45,527 nucleotides of DNA from Synechococcales cyanobacterium bin31.maxbin.ball.101 (lineage in GTDB: Bacteria; Cyanobacteriota; Cyanobacteriia; Leptolyngbyales; Leptolyngbyaceae). Positions within the stretch are counted from its first letter, which is position 1, and each line of letters opens with the position of its first letter. The stretch covers positions 1 through 45,527 of the forward strand of contig JAAFJU010000024.1 in NCBI GenBank assembly GCA_013298165.1. Direction: 5' to 3'. A model generated the notes under the pieces. The model saw only the letters and a program-made list of their open reading frames with translations, was not told the origin of the DNA and ran no database searches. Below, one piece after another: positions 32,870 to 41,506 of the stretch. The position numbers and the translations under genes were made by a program.

Positions 32870-34172
32870 CCTGTTTCTCCTGAATGGCAACAGAGCCGTA
32901 CCGCATAATGCGAGGCGATCGTCCTGTCAGTCCTTGCATCAGCCGCAGCACCCTCGATCGAATCGGCGCGACATGGTGCAAAACCCACAGAGAACTTCGT
33001 CTTAAAATTACAATGGGTAAGATTCGATTAGAGAAAACACGAGTTAAGGTGTCTGTTAATGCTAGCACTAGCAGATTCTCCCACATCCTCCACCGCTCAT
33101 ACTGTTTTAAAACCGACAAACTCCCAAGGTCTGCATGAGTTTCGTTCGATTTTTGCATGACATTTTGCAGGACATTGACTAAGGCTGCTGCATCCCGGAT
33201 TCCAAGGTTGATCCCTTGGCCGCCGACGGGATGACAACAATGGGCCGCATCACCAATCAACGCCAGTCCCGGCTGCACATATCTCGTACTGTGCAATAGT
33301 CGCACCGGAAAGACGGAAGGTTCTCCCACTAAGGTCAACTGGCCCATGTGATCGCCATATCGATTGCGCAATTCTGCCATAAAGTCCGACGGACTGAGAT
33401 TCAAAATTCGATCGGTGTCGGAGCTGAGGGCTGTCCAGACAATCCGACAGAGTCCATTGGGCAAGGGTAAAATCGCAAAGGGACCATCGGCCTGAAAGCG
33501 TTCGTAGGCGATTTGGTCATGGGGATATTCGGGCTGGATGAAGGCCACAACACAAGATTGCCAGTATTTCCAGCCGATGGTTTTAATCTGAGCGGCGGTG
33601 CGGAGGGGGGATTGGTGTCCGTCTGCGGCGATGACGAGGGCCGTCTTGAGTTGACGAGTTTGGCCGTCTTGATCGATCGTCACCAGAGTTTGGTGATTTA
33701 AGCGAACAGTTTCCAGTACCCGCGCTGGGCAGATCCAATCTACGTTGGGGAGTTGATGCAATTTTCCTTGAAGCGCGTCTAACAAAACCCGATGCTCTGC
33801 AACATAGCCGATCGTCTCTGCACCTAGATCTTCCGGCAAAAATTTGACAATCTTCCCATAGTTGCCATCGGAGAGTTGGACCGATCGGTAGGTCTCCACT
33901 TGAGGTCTGATGCTCTCCCATAATCCCAGATCGTCAAAGACTCGGGCCGAGAGAAGATTGATTGAGTAAGCTTGTCCGCGACTCACGGCAAAGGAGTTGG
34001 ATGCAGCTTCGACGATCGCCACCCTTAAGCCTGTTTGCCCTAGACCACAAGCTGCAACAGCCCCCACAATGCCCCCGCCCACGACGACGACATCATAATT
34101 AGGACAGCGGGTTTCAGCCTCGGAGCTTGGAACGTTCTGGTCAGTGAGTCGGTGGGTCGGGGTAAAAGTCAT
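32832..34172 (-). CDS. UbiH/VisC-type FAD-dependent hydroxylase
   Basis: A 446-aa flavoprotein monooxygenase. The Rossmann FAD motif is VVVVGGGIVGAVAACGLGQTG followed by LRVAIVEA. The second FAD motif is LALIGDAAHCCHPVGGQGIN, with GDAAH intact. The DG-type motif is VIAADGHQSPLR. Cyanobacterial members are relatives of UbiH/UbiF/VisC and may act in quinone biosynthesis (plastoquinone); substrate is not readable. Its 3' end overlaps the TenA-like gene by about 38 bases. Confidence 0.88.
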   Translation of the reverse strand: MTFTPTHRLTDQNVPSSEAETRCPNYDVVVVGGGIVGAVAACGLGQTGLRVAIVEAASNSFAVSRGQAYSINLLSARVFDDLGLWESIRPQVETYRSVQLSDGNYGKIVKFLPEDLGAETIGYVAEHRVLLDALQGKLHQLPNVDWICPARVLETVRLNHQTLVTIDQDGQTRQLKTALVIAADGHQSPLRTAAQIKTIGWKYWQSCVVAFIQPEYPHDQIAYERFQADGPFAILPLPNGLCRIVWTALSSDTDRILNLSPSDFMAELRNRYGDHMGQLTLVGEPSVFPVRLLHSTRYVQPGLALIGDAAHCCHPVGGQGINLGIRDAAALVNVLQNVMQKSNETHADLGSLSVLKQYERWRMWENLLVLALTDTLTRVFSNRILPIVILRRSSLWVLHHVAPIRSRVLRLMQGLTGRSPRIMRYGSVAIQEKQDAAEIRRTMVRK

Positions 34173-34367
34173 TGAGGTGATTCTATGGGGAGATTATTAA
34201 AATTATTTACATATCTTATTCTGTTCTGATTAGCAATGGAACGCAAGGGCTGAAATACGATCGGGCAGTTTTCCAATAATCCTTCTACGGGATGAGGGAA
34301 AGATCGCCCGATCGGATGACCACGCTAGGGGAAGGTGCCTGCTGAAACAACGGCTATTCTTAAGGGG

Positions 34368-34651
34368 TATAGAGCACAACTTAGACCTCGGGACACAGTG
34401 GATGGGCATTCCAATGAGTCTTGAGGTTTTTCACTTTAAAGGATTTAGTCAAGAGGTCAACCACCGATTCCCCTTGAAGTTAAAATCTAAAATCTTGTCT
34501 TCACCCGATCGGGTGAACTTACTGGGTGAAAAGCATCTACCTGAGTAGATGAAGTCCATTGGTAGAGTCAGCGTCTATCGTTATCAACGTATAGAGCACA
34601 GGCTTCGGATTAACAAGGGTGGGGGCATCCTTGTCAGTCCGAAGTTTTTTT
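34368..34651 (+). ncRNA. Candidate structured non-coding RNA
   Basis: The plus strand shows successive hairpins: the palindrome TTCACCCGATCGGGTGAA (34500-34517), CATCTAC-CTGA-GTAGATG (34534-34551) and CTAT-CGTT-ATC-AACG-T-ATAG near 34576, then an intrinsic terminator at 34603-34651. The 12-base direct repeat brackets the middle. It carries no features of tmRNA, RNase P RNA or SRP RNA that I can recognise, and 6S RNA could not be confirmed. The 5' end is not known; 34368 is a guess. Orientation is fixed by the terminator. Confidence 0.4.
34603..34651 (+). terminator. Strong intrinsic terminator
   Basis: CTTCGGATTAACAAGG (34603-34618) pairs with CCTTGTCAGTCCGAAG (34629-34644) over 16 positions with one G-U and one mismatch, and TTTTTTT follows (34645-34651). 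The T-run places it on the plus strand, where no protein gene ends, so it should end an RNA gene. The loop is ten bases and G-rich. Confidence 0.8.
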
Positions 34652-34663
34652 ATGGAATGCTAG

Positions 34664-35905
34664 CTACCAATCTCCCAAGTCATCGTCAGTCTCTTCTTCG
34701 ATCGGGTCGATTTTTTCAACTTTTTTTGATTTACGATCGGCTTTAGCTTTGGCTTGATTAATGGGAATAGCAGGCACTTCGATCGCGGGGGTTTCGAGAC
34801 TGTTAGATAATCCTGGATTCATTTCTGAGGATTCTTCAATGGTCAATCGAATGGTGCGGGAGAAGCCTTCACCATTTGGATCGCCGATTGTGATGTCGAT
34901 GGTGTCGCCGCAGAGTCGATCGAGGTGGGAAAGCAAGCCGCGCAGATGGGGTGTACTAGCTCCAGTATCGACGTAAAGGCGTTCTGAAAGCTGGTTCATT
35001 TTGCGCCAGGAATTGTGGAGTTTTGCGATCGTGTTTTCCAGAATTCCGGCTTGATTGACGAGTTCTGCGGCGGTGTTGAGGACGCCGAGACGCAGGGCTT
35101 CTTCGAGGGCGAGTTCTAGATCAATATTGGATTCCGTTAATGATTGAACTTGGTTTGCCCCTTCGAGATAACGGGCCAGATATTTGGCTTCGGCGGTGAC
35201 TTGCTTGAGGGTGTCGAGGTCAGGGCTTTCGGCCATGGCTTCGCGAATGGTGTCCTGGTGGATCTCCGGCAGGCGTTCCATTTGCTTGACGAGGGGAGCG
35301 ATGTAGCGCGGCGGGATGGTTTGGTCGGCGGCTTTCGATCGCAGTTCTTCAGGCAGTAAATCCGAGGTCATGGCGGTCCATTCGTCGGAGAGTTGTTTGA
35401 CTTCGCGGCGGGTGATTTTATGACCTTGTTTGGCGGAGTCGGCGATGACTTGCTGGACTTCGGGGGAGGATTGGGCCGTTTCGACAAAGGCGCGCTTGGT
35501 AAATTGATTGACATCTTCGGCTTCGAGGTAGCCGTCCCCGAGCAGTTGATCGGCGCTGTTGGCCAGTTCAATGAGGTTATAGGCGTGACTTTTACTGATT
35601 TCGCGATCTTTGAGCCAGTTCAGAAATCCAATGCTGCGAGTTTCACCTGCGACTTTTTCCCGATCGCGCACAGTTCGCAAGATTTTGCCGCGCCAAATGT
35701 CGGTTTGGAGGTCAAGCCGATCGCAGACTTGCCATGCGATTTCGATTTGTTGTTGAAAGTCGTAGGCACTCAGGGTTTCATCCTCTGGATCCGGAATCGG
35801 AAGTCCCAAGTCAAACGTGAAGTCGCCCTCAGCAAAATTCGAGAGGTTGATTTCGTTTTTTTTGGACGGGACGCTGTTCTTGGGTCGATCGATTGCCTGA
35901 ACCAT
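34664..35905 (-). CDS. Conserved protein of unknown function with HTH-like segment
   Basis: A 413-aa soluble protein that I do not recognise by name. Residues 90-120 (SIGFLNWLKDREISKSHAYNLIELA) read like a helix-turn-helix as found in DUF3102 or phage-derived regulators. RREVKQLSDEW and PPRYIAPLVKQMERLPEIHQ are further helical blocks. A coiled region (about 255-320) is followed by a beta-like part (CGDTIDITIGDPNGEGFSRTI). The last 50 residues are basic then acidic (KADRKSKKVEKID and EEETDDDLGDW), a typical disordered tail. It probably is a DNA-binding or chromosome-associated protein, but this is inference. Confidence 0.75.
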   Translation of the reverse strand: MVQAIDRPKNSVPSKKNEINLSNFAEGDFTFDLGLPIPDPEDETLSAYDFQQQIEIAWQVCDRLDLQTDIWRGKILRTVRDREKVAGETRSIGFLNWLKDREISKSHAYNLIELANSADQLLGDGYLEAEDVNQFTKRAFVETAQSSPEVQQVIADSAKQGHKITRREVKQLSDEWTAMTSDLLPEELRSKAADQTIPPRYIAPLVKQMERLPEIHQDTIREAMAESPDLDTLKQVTAEAKYLARYLEGANQVQSLTESNIDLELALEEALRLGVLNTAAELVNQAGILENTIAKLHNSWRKMNQLSERLYVDTGASTPHLRGLLSHLDRLCGDTIDITIGDPNGEGFSRTIRLTIEESSEMNPGLSNSLETPAIEVPAIPINQAKAKADRKSKKVEKIDPIEEETDDDLGDW

Positions 35906-36032
35906 ACCTAAACTTGCCTTACTACATGCTCAAACCGCGATCCATTATTACATGACTCGTCAACGGTACCTGCCCAAATCTAAATCATGAAATTGCTCTA
36001 GAATGAAGGAGTGTTCAATCGGTCATTTTCCT

Positions 36033-36788
36033 ATGCTGAACCCCTTCCCTGGAATGAATCCTTATCTTGAGAATTCTGAGCTTTGGCATCAGGTTCACAG
36101 TCATTTGATGGTTGGTATTTCCGATTTTATCGCAAATCAAATTGCACCACAGTATCGAGTTTCGATTGAACAGCGGTGTTATCAAAGCTTTGATGATCCT
36201 CAAAGTTTAGTGGGAATTAAGACGGATGATGGGTCAGCCGATCGAAGGCTTGAAACATCGGGTGCTGTGAGTACGTTAATCAAACCGCAACAGGTTCAAA
36301 TTCCGATTCCTTGGGAAGTAAAGGAACAATATTTAGAAGTGCGTGAGGTGGCAACTAAAGAATTAATTACAGTAATCGAGATTTTGTCACCTGCAAATAA
36401 ACGATCGGGCGAGGGACGATCGTTGTACGAAGCCAAACGAGTGAAGATTTTGACGACGCTAACGAATTTGATCGAAATTGATTTATTACGATCGGGACAG
36501 CCCATGGCGATGATGGGGGCGGGGAAATCAGACTATCGGATTTTGGTGAGTCAATCGGGCGATCGGCCCCATGCGGATTTATTTCGGTTTGATTTGCAGC
36601 AGGCAATTCCTGATTTTCCACTTCCGCTGCGTCCAGAGTCGGCTGAGGTGACGGTTGATTTACAATCTGTATTGAATGATGTTTATCAGCGGGGACGATT
36701 GGATCTATCGATCGATTACGCGCAAGATCCCTGGCCAGAATTGGGCGCGGACGATTTGGTTTGGGTGCGAGAATTGCTTAAACCTTGA
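36033..36788 (+). CDS. DUF4058-family protein
   Basis: A 251-aa DUF4058 protein, common and often multi-copy in cyanobacteria and related bacteria. The N-terminal MNPYLENSELWHQVHSHLMV and the core VATKELITVIEILSPANKRS with EAKRVKILTTLTNLIEIDLLR are family hallmarks; the ExxSPANK block resembles a PD-(D/E)XK-type fold seen in Uma2. The start is taken at ATG 36033 (MLNPFPGMNP), where the family begins; the frame is open ten codons further up. Function unknown. Confidence 0.88.
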   Translation: MLNPFPGMNPYLENSELWHQVHSHLMVGISDFIANQIAPQYRVSIEQRCYQSFDDPQSLVGIKTDDGSADRRLETSGAVSTLIKPQQVQIPIPWEVKEQYLEVREVATKELITVIEILSPANKRSGEGRSLYEAKRVKILTTLTNLIEIDLLRSGQPMAMMGAGKSDYRILVSQSGDRPHADLFRFDLQQAIPDFPLPLRPESAEVTVDLQSVLNDVYQRGRLDLSIDYAQDPWPELGADDLVWVRELLKP

Positions 36789-36831
36789 ATCTTTCTAGTC
36801 CTGATCCATTGCTATTAGTGTCATATCTTCT

Positions 36832-37449
36832 ATGTCTATTCAACGTCGAATTCTCAATCCGGACCAGTCTTACACGTTCCACAGTTATTTTAAAATGCGG
36901 TTTTCCATTACGGATATTCTGCAAGAGCTAGGGGTGACGTATCGAAAAGCATCGCTGCAAATTCCTCGTCATGAGGGGTTTTCGGCTATTGGTGATTTGT
37001 CAAACCGAATCGATCGGGGACGACGGCGCGTGTTGTTGACGAGTGAAATGGCACGACGGGAAATATTGATTTCGCCGATTTTGGTAGAGGTGGCGGATTG
37101 GGTGGATGCGACGATCGAGATTGAGTATGGCGTTGATGTGAATCAATATCTAAAAGGGGAATTGGATTATTACTTACGCAGTGCGAGTCAGCTTTTAGTG
37201 GTGGAGGCGAAGCAATCGGACTTAACCCATGGCTTTGTGCAGTTGGCGGCGGAGATGATCGCCTTGGACCAATGGACAGAACTCCCAACTTCAATTTTGT
37301 ATGGGGCCGTGACGACGGGGGAGTCGTGGATCTTTGGGGCGTTCGATCGGACGGCACGATCGGTGACAGAGGATTTGAAAATTTATCGCGTTCCTGAGGA
37401 TTTGGAGCAATTAGTGAGTATTCTCGCTGGAATTCTAACAGTCGTTTAA
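36832..37449 (+). CDS. PD-(D/E)XK-like nuclease-fold protein
   Basis: A 205-aa cyanobacterial protein of unknown function. The stretch IEIEYGVDVNQYLKGELDYYL, then LLVVEAKQSDLTHGFVQLAAEM, shows the acidic residue plus E-x-K core of the PD-(D/E)XK fold (D in GELDYYL; E and K in VEAKQ). The following helix is also normal for such domains. It starts 43 bases after the DUF4058 gene and may be co-transcribed. Nuclease activity is inferred from motif only. Confidence 0.7.
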   Translation: MSIQRRILNPDQSYTFHSYFKMRFSITDILQELGVTYRKASLQIPRHEGFSAIGDLSNRIDRGRRRVLLTSEMARREILISPILVEVADWVDATIEIEYGVDVNQYLKGELDYYLRSASQLLVVEAKQSDLTHGFVQLAAEMIALDQWTELPTSILYGAVTTGESWIFGAFDRTARSVTEDLKIYRVPEDLEQLVSILAGILTVV

Positions 37450-37458
37450 GCTATCGGT

Positions 37459-38412
37459 TTAGTCATGTTTGATTTGGCTGATGAGTAGTCCCGAAAGCAG
37501 GACTAGAGCACCTAAGATTTGTCCGAAACTCGGGACTTCTGACAAAATCCAGTAGGCAAAAACCATTCCTGCGATCGGGCTAAAACAAGAGACGATCGCG
37601 GACACTGAGACAGGCGTTTCCCGAAATCCTTTGGCCCAGAAGGATTGCCCAATCACAATAATCACACCACCATAAACCACCATCCACTTCCATAGAAAGG
37701 GTGAAAAAATTTCACCAAAGTGACTAGGGCCAAATAGCACGTTGGCCACCATGAAGAAAACCAAGGTGCCTACGCCTAGCCTGACAACATGGGCAATGCC
37801 TAATGGAATATGGGATAGGTATTTTTTATTAATTAAGCTTGAAGTCGCAATTAAAATAGAAGAAATAACCGTTAAAATTTCACCTTTACCTAAACTAAAG
37901 GAAGAAGTCGATGACATGGAGCCATTGCCTAATACAGCAATGAGAATTCCAGTCAAAACAACGATCGCTCCCATGATTTGATAGCGGTTAAATCTCTCTT
38001 TTAATAGAACGATCGAGGCAATGAGGACGATCGGAAGTTCGATACGGGCGAGTAGGACAATGCTATTCACTGGGGCAGCAGCTAATGCCAGAAAGATCAT
38101 CGCGGGAATAATTGCCCCGGACAAAACAGCCGAAAGCAGCAGCATTTGCCATTCCGATCGCGTCACTTTTTTGAATTCCGATCGTGTCAAGTGTGGACGA
38201 TAGAAGACCAGCATCACCGCCAGCGCACAGAGGTTCCCAGCAAACAGCACATTGCAAAATGAGACAGGATTATGGCCATCCATAAAATTTTGGGCACCAA
38301 TCTCCGTCAGCTTCCGAATCACGGAACTCGAAGAGGCCAAAATCGGGACTGCAAGCCATAGATAAACCTGTCCTGGGATTTTAGCCGTGGTTTTAGAGAG
38401 GTAACGCATCAT
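37459..38412 (-). CDS. EamA/DMT-family transporter
   Basis: A 317-aa integral membrane protein with ten hydrophobic helices in two repeats, the DMT (drug/metabolite transporter) architecture. The EamA-type segments include VNSIVLLARIELPIVLIASIV with LKERFNRYQIMGAIVVLTGI, and near the C-terminus SVSAIVSCFSPIAGMVFAY with GQILGALVLLSGLLIS. The substrate is unknown (metabolite export is typical). It converges with the PD-(D/E)XK-like gene, leaving only nine bases between stops. Confidence 0.9.
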   Translation of the reverse strand: MMRYLSKTTAKIPGQVYLWLAVPILASSSSVIRKLTEIGAQNFMDGHNPVSFCNVLFAGNLCALAVMLVFYRPHLTRSEFKKVTRSEWQMLLLSAVLSGAIIPAMIFLALAAAPVNSIVLLARIELPIVLIASIVLLKERFNRYQIMGAIVVLTGILIAVLGNGSMSSTSSFSLGKGEILTVISSILIATSSLINKKYLSHIPLGIAHVVRLGVGTLVFFMVANVLFGPSHFGEIFSPFLWKWMVVYGGVIIVIGQSFWAKGFRETPVSVSAIVSCFSPIAGMVFAYWILSEVPSFGQILGALVLLSGLLISQIKHD

Positions 38413-38588
38413 TGAAAAGCCTGGTACAACGAGTTGAGTTAAGGCCCATGAATTTACTACACCAGCCTTAACTGAATTTAAGCTGAGAATCGTCTAAACT
38501 CTAGCTGAGATTCATTTTTTTCGGGTATTTTTCCCATACACTAAAGGTTCCCAGAATTTAATCAAATCATTCTGATGATGCAATCCAG

Positions 38589-40037
38589 ATGAGTAACGTC
38601 TTTAAAAAATTATGGCCGAAACGTAGCTCTGTGGATTGGTCGTCGCTGAATGTTCGGTTGACGATCGAAGCCTCGCTTTTGGTGATCGTGGGACTGGGGA
38701 GTGTGGCGATCTGGACGGGCTTGCGGATGCAGCAGATTTTGCTCACCAGCCATACTCAGAACATTGCCTATATCGCCGATCGGTTTCCCCGTGATGTAGT
38801 GGCGAATAGTGACATGATGCCCGTTGAGTCGGGGATTCAGAAGACGATCGATGCGGTGGCCTTACCAGGAATGTCGATGTGGGTGAAAGCACCCGATGGA
38901 CGCTTTATTGCCCAATCCGTGGGTTTTGATCCAAAGGCATCTCAAACCATGGATTTAATTGATTTAGCCGAAATGCCGCTACAACCGCAGATCTATCAAT
39001 TGGGCGATCGGTCGTTAGTTCTCTATCAGAGCACGGTCAATGTCAAAGGTCAAAATTTAGGTCGGGTCTATATTGTTCAAGATGTCACCAATGACCAGCA
39101 GGCACTCATTTCAGCATTGCAGGGATTGGTTACGATTTGCATTATTGTGATGATTGCAATTTTATTGCTCTTACGGTTTCGGGTCGATCGCTTGCTGCAG
39201 CCTCTGGAGGAAATCAGTCAACTCGCAGGCGAGATCTCTGCCGATGACCTAAGTGCCGTGCAGTTGCAATTCGATCGTGCCCCCAGTGAGGTGAAAAACC
39301 TGGCGCAGGCATTCAATCTACTCCTCTCTCGTCTCTCAGCGTCCTGGGAACGACAGCGACAATTTGTAGGCGATGCGTCCCACGAGTTGCGTACGCCCTT
39401 AACGATCGTCCAAGGCTATCTCCAAAGCCTTCTCCGTCGCAGCCAAAACCTCACCGATACGCAACGGGATGCCCTAGAAACCGCTACGTCAGAGACGGAA
39501 CGGACCGTGCGATTATTGCAGGATTTATTAGATTTAGCGCGGGCGGATAACGGACAGGTTCGGTTTCGGTTGGAGCCGTTGGTGGTGAATGAGTTGGTGG
39601 ATGAAGTGGTAACAATGGCAAAGAAAGTAGACGATCGGACCATCACCATTCAAGCCGAAACGCTAGTAGAAGCACAAGCCGATCGCGATCGATTAAAGCA
39701 GGTCCTGATTAATTTAATCGATAATGCTCTGCATTATTCCCCGATCGATCGACCGATCGTGATTCGATTGACAACGCTGAATCAGAAAGCCCAGATTCAA
39801 GTTATAGACCAAGGGGTAGGAATTGCCTTGGTGGATCAGTCACGAGTCTTTGAGCGGTTTTATCGGGTGGATGAGGCCCGATCGCGATCGACGGGTGGAA
39901 CGGGATTGGGATTGGCCATTGTGAAAAGTCTGGTGGATGGCATGGGTGGGGACCTATCGCTGCAATCAAAGCCTGGTGAGGGCAGTACTTTTAGCATTAG
40001 TCTTCCGATTGCAAAAATGACGATCGGCGATGGATAA
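38589..40037 (+). CDS. Sensor histidine kinase (TM-HAMP-HisKA-HATPase)
   Basis: A 482-aa classical sensor kinase. Two membrane helices (about 24-45 and 179-196) frame an extracytoplasmic sensor of about 130 residues. HAMP follows (RVDRLLQPLEEISQLAGEI), then HisKA with H265 in GDASHELRTPL, N box LINLIDNALHYSP, and G boxes GVGIALVDQS, GGTGLGLAIV and GEGSTFSISL. All catalytic motifs are intact. No response-regulator gene is adjacent, so the partner is encoded elsewhere. It starts in a 176-base gap shared with the divergent EamA gene. Confidence 0.92.
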   Translation: MSNVFKKLWPKRSSVDWSSLNVRLTIEASLLVIVGLGSVAIWTGLRMQQILLTSHTQNIAYIADRFPRDVVANSDMMPVESGIQKTIDAVALPGMSMWVKAPDGRFIAQSVGFDPKASQTMDLIDLAEMPLQPQIYQLGDRSLVLYQSTVNVKGQNLGRVYIVQDVTNDQQALISALQGLVTICIIVMIAILLLLRFRVDRLLQPLEEISQLAGEISADDLSAVQLQFDRAPSEVKNLAQAFNLLLSRLSASWERQRQFVGDASHELRTPLTIVQGYLQSLLRRSQNLTDTQRDALETATSETERTVRLLQDLLDLARADNGQVRFRLEPLVVNELVDEVVTMAKKVDDRTITIQAETLVEAQADRDRLKQVLINLIDNALHYSPIDRPIVIRLTTLNQKAQIQVIDQGVGIALVDQSRVFERFYRVDEARSRSTGGTGLGLAIVKSLVDGMGGDLSLQSKPGEGSTFSISLPIAKMTIGDG

Positions 40038-40058
40038 TGTTTAACCTTCTAATGATTG

Positions 40059-41270
40059 CTAGCGACCTCGAAAAATCCAAAATGTCGTTTCCCAACAAAA
40101 GAACGAAGTTCCCGCATAACCTGCCGATCGTACAGCTTCTATTTCCTGTTTAATTTGTTTTTTCGCCTTTGCACCTTTGAACGGTCCAGTATATAAACCA
40201 ATACTGAGTGGAACAGTCTTAGCCACATTTTTCAAACTAGGATCGGCTAATTCAGTTTGCAAGGAGGTTAGATTAGGGCGATAAAGCTGCACAATAACTT
40301 CATCTAATAATCCCATTTTGACCCACCGGGGCCAGTCCTGGAGGGACTTACGATAGGCATAGTCGGCGGCATTAGGGGAGAGGGAAACGATCGCGTCGGA
40401 ACGAACCGATTTAACCGCTTTGTGAATCTGAACCATCAATTCCGTGAACCGATCGGCCCGCCATCGCATCCATTCGGGATCATTAATCTTTTTGGGTAAT
40501 TGTCCTGAATGTTCGGCTCGATAAAGATTGAGTGTATAGGGATCATAGCCATATTCGATCGGCAGTGCAAAGTGATCATCAAGCTGAATTCCTGCAACCG
40601 GATAGTCTTTTACCACTTCGGCAATCATCTCTGTGAGAAATGCTTGAACCTCTGGATGGAAGGGATTGAGCCATCCCTGTTCCTGACCAATGATGGATTG
40701 ACGGAGTGATGCGATCGGGTGGGGAAAGGGATTTTTAACCGTGGGCCGATCGGTTTTTTGGCCGTTTTGCTGTTGCGTTAACCAATTGGGATGGCGCTTT
40801 GCAATTTCCGAATCCAACGGAATCATCAATCCATATTCAAACCAAGGAATCAATCGAATAGTTTGCCGATCGGCCTGCGTCACTAATCCCCCAAAGGCAT
40901 CACTGAATGGAATGGCTAAATTCACCCATGGGTTCCGATCGCTCCCCCCAGCACGCTTCACCACGTCACTGCGAAACAGCGTATGCCCATGGTTCCAGAC
41001 AGCGGGGTATAGGGTATTGATTTTGTGCTTGGCGAGGTCGGCGATCGTGTCATCCAGTCTGCTGCTGTGATACATCAAGGACACCCCCAAATGAGTCATC
41101 CAAGTGCCTCGCAAGCCTTGACTATTGGATGACTTGACCACCGGAGCTTGCCACAAAATGACGACTAGCACAAAGGTCACGATCGACAAAATCCAAGGCT
41201 TTTTTCGGATCTTCTGCCAAACGATTTGCCAATATTTTTGCCATTGCTGCTGCGATCGTAACGCCTTCAT
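40059..41270 (-). CDS. Family 10-like glycosyl hydrolase (GHL10), membrane-anchored
   Basis: A 403-aa protein with an N-terminal membrane anchor (WILSIVTFVLVVILW, about 26-40). The domain begins at RGTWMTHLGVSLMYHS and includes INTLYPAVWNHGHTLF, then IRLIPWFEYGLMIP, WLNPFHPEVQAFLTEMI and GIQLDDHFALP. These are the TIM-barrel strands of the glycosyl-hydrolase-like 10 family (DUF187), which act on envelope or capsule polysaccharides. The anchor points to the periplasmic face. The gene converges with the histidine kinase with a gap of 21 bases. Confidence 0.88.
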   Translation of the reverse strand: MKALRSQQQWQKYWQIVWQKIRKKPWILSIVTFVLVVILWQAPVVKSSNSQGLRGTWMTHLGVSLMYHSSRLDDTIADLAKHKINTLYPAVWNHGHTLFRSDVVKRAGGSDRNPWVNLAIPFSDAFGGLVTQADRQTIRLIPWFEYGLMIPLDSEIAKRHPNWLTQQQNGQKTDRPTVKNPFPHPIASLRQSIIGQEQGWLNPFHPEVQAFLTEMIAEVVKDYPVAGIQLDDHFALPIEYGYDPYTLNLYRAEHSGQLPKKINDPEWMRWRADRFTELMVQIHKAVKSVRSDAIVSLSPNAADYAYRKSLQDWPRWVKMGLLDEVIVQLYRPNLTSLQTELADPSLKNVAKTVPLSIGLYTGPFKGAKAKKQIKQEIEAVRSAGYAGTSFFCWETTFWIFRGR

Positions 41271-41506
41271 ATCCGTTTGCTCATCAGGGTCTTGTTAGCT
41301 ATTTCTGGGTGACGCTCAAGTTATGCGATCGGTCATCAAAAACCATGGCTTTTGTCACCTATTCAGTGCATAAGTTCAGCTATGGTGGGTATACTCGATT
41401 TTAATTCCTAGATAGTAACGGTTCAAAACCGATCGATCGTGATTCAGTGATTTGAATCGAGACTCTACTTCCACTCCGCTATCCCCAAGCCGCCAGAGAG
41501 TTTGCC
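41271..41506. promoter_or_regulatory. Divergent promoter region
   Basis: The 236-base gap between the GHL10 gene and the POTRA-TPR-CHAT gene holds no ORF. A TATACT box at 41390-41395 is a possible -10 for the plus-strand gene, but a matching -35 is weak. No further features are apparent. Confidence 0.3.

Larger units (their letters stand above)
34173..34663. other. Gene-free 491-base stretch
   Basis: No convincing protein-coding frame crosses this gap, which separates two minus-strand genes. It holds several hairpins, a 12-base direct repeat (GTATAGAGCACA at 34368 and again at 34589), and a plus-strand terminator. Base composition is AT-richer than in the genes. It most probably encodes a structured RNA on the plus strand. 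Confidence 0.7.

Noticed and set aside
34173-34663. tmRNA, RNase P RNA, SRP RNA or tRNA in the long gap
   Set aside because: None of the conserved blocks of these RNAs can be seen, and no tRNA T-arm or acceptor pattern fits.
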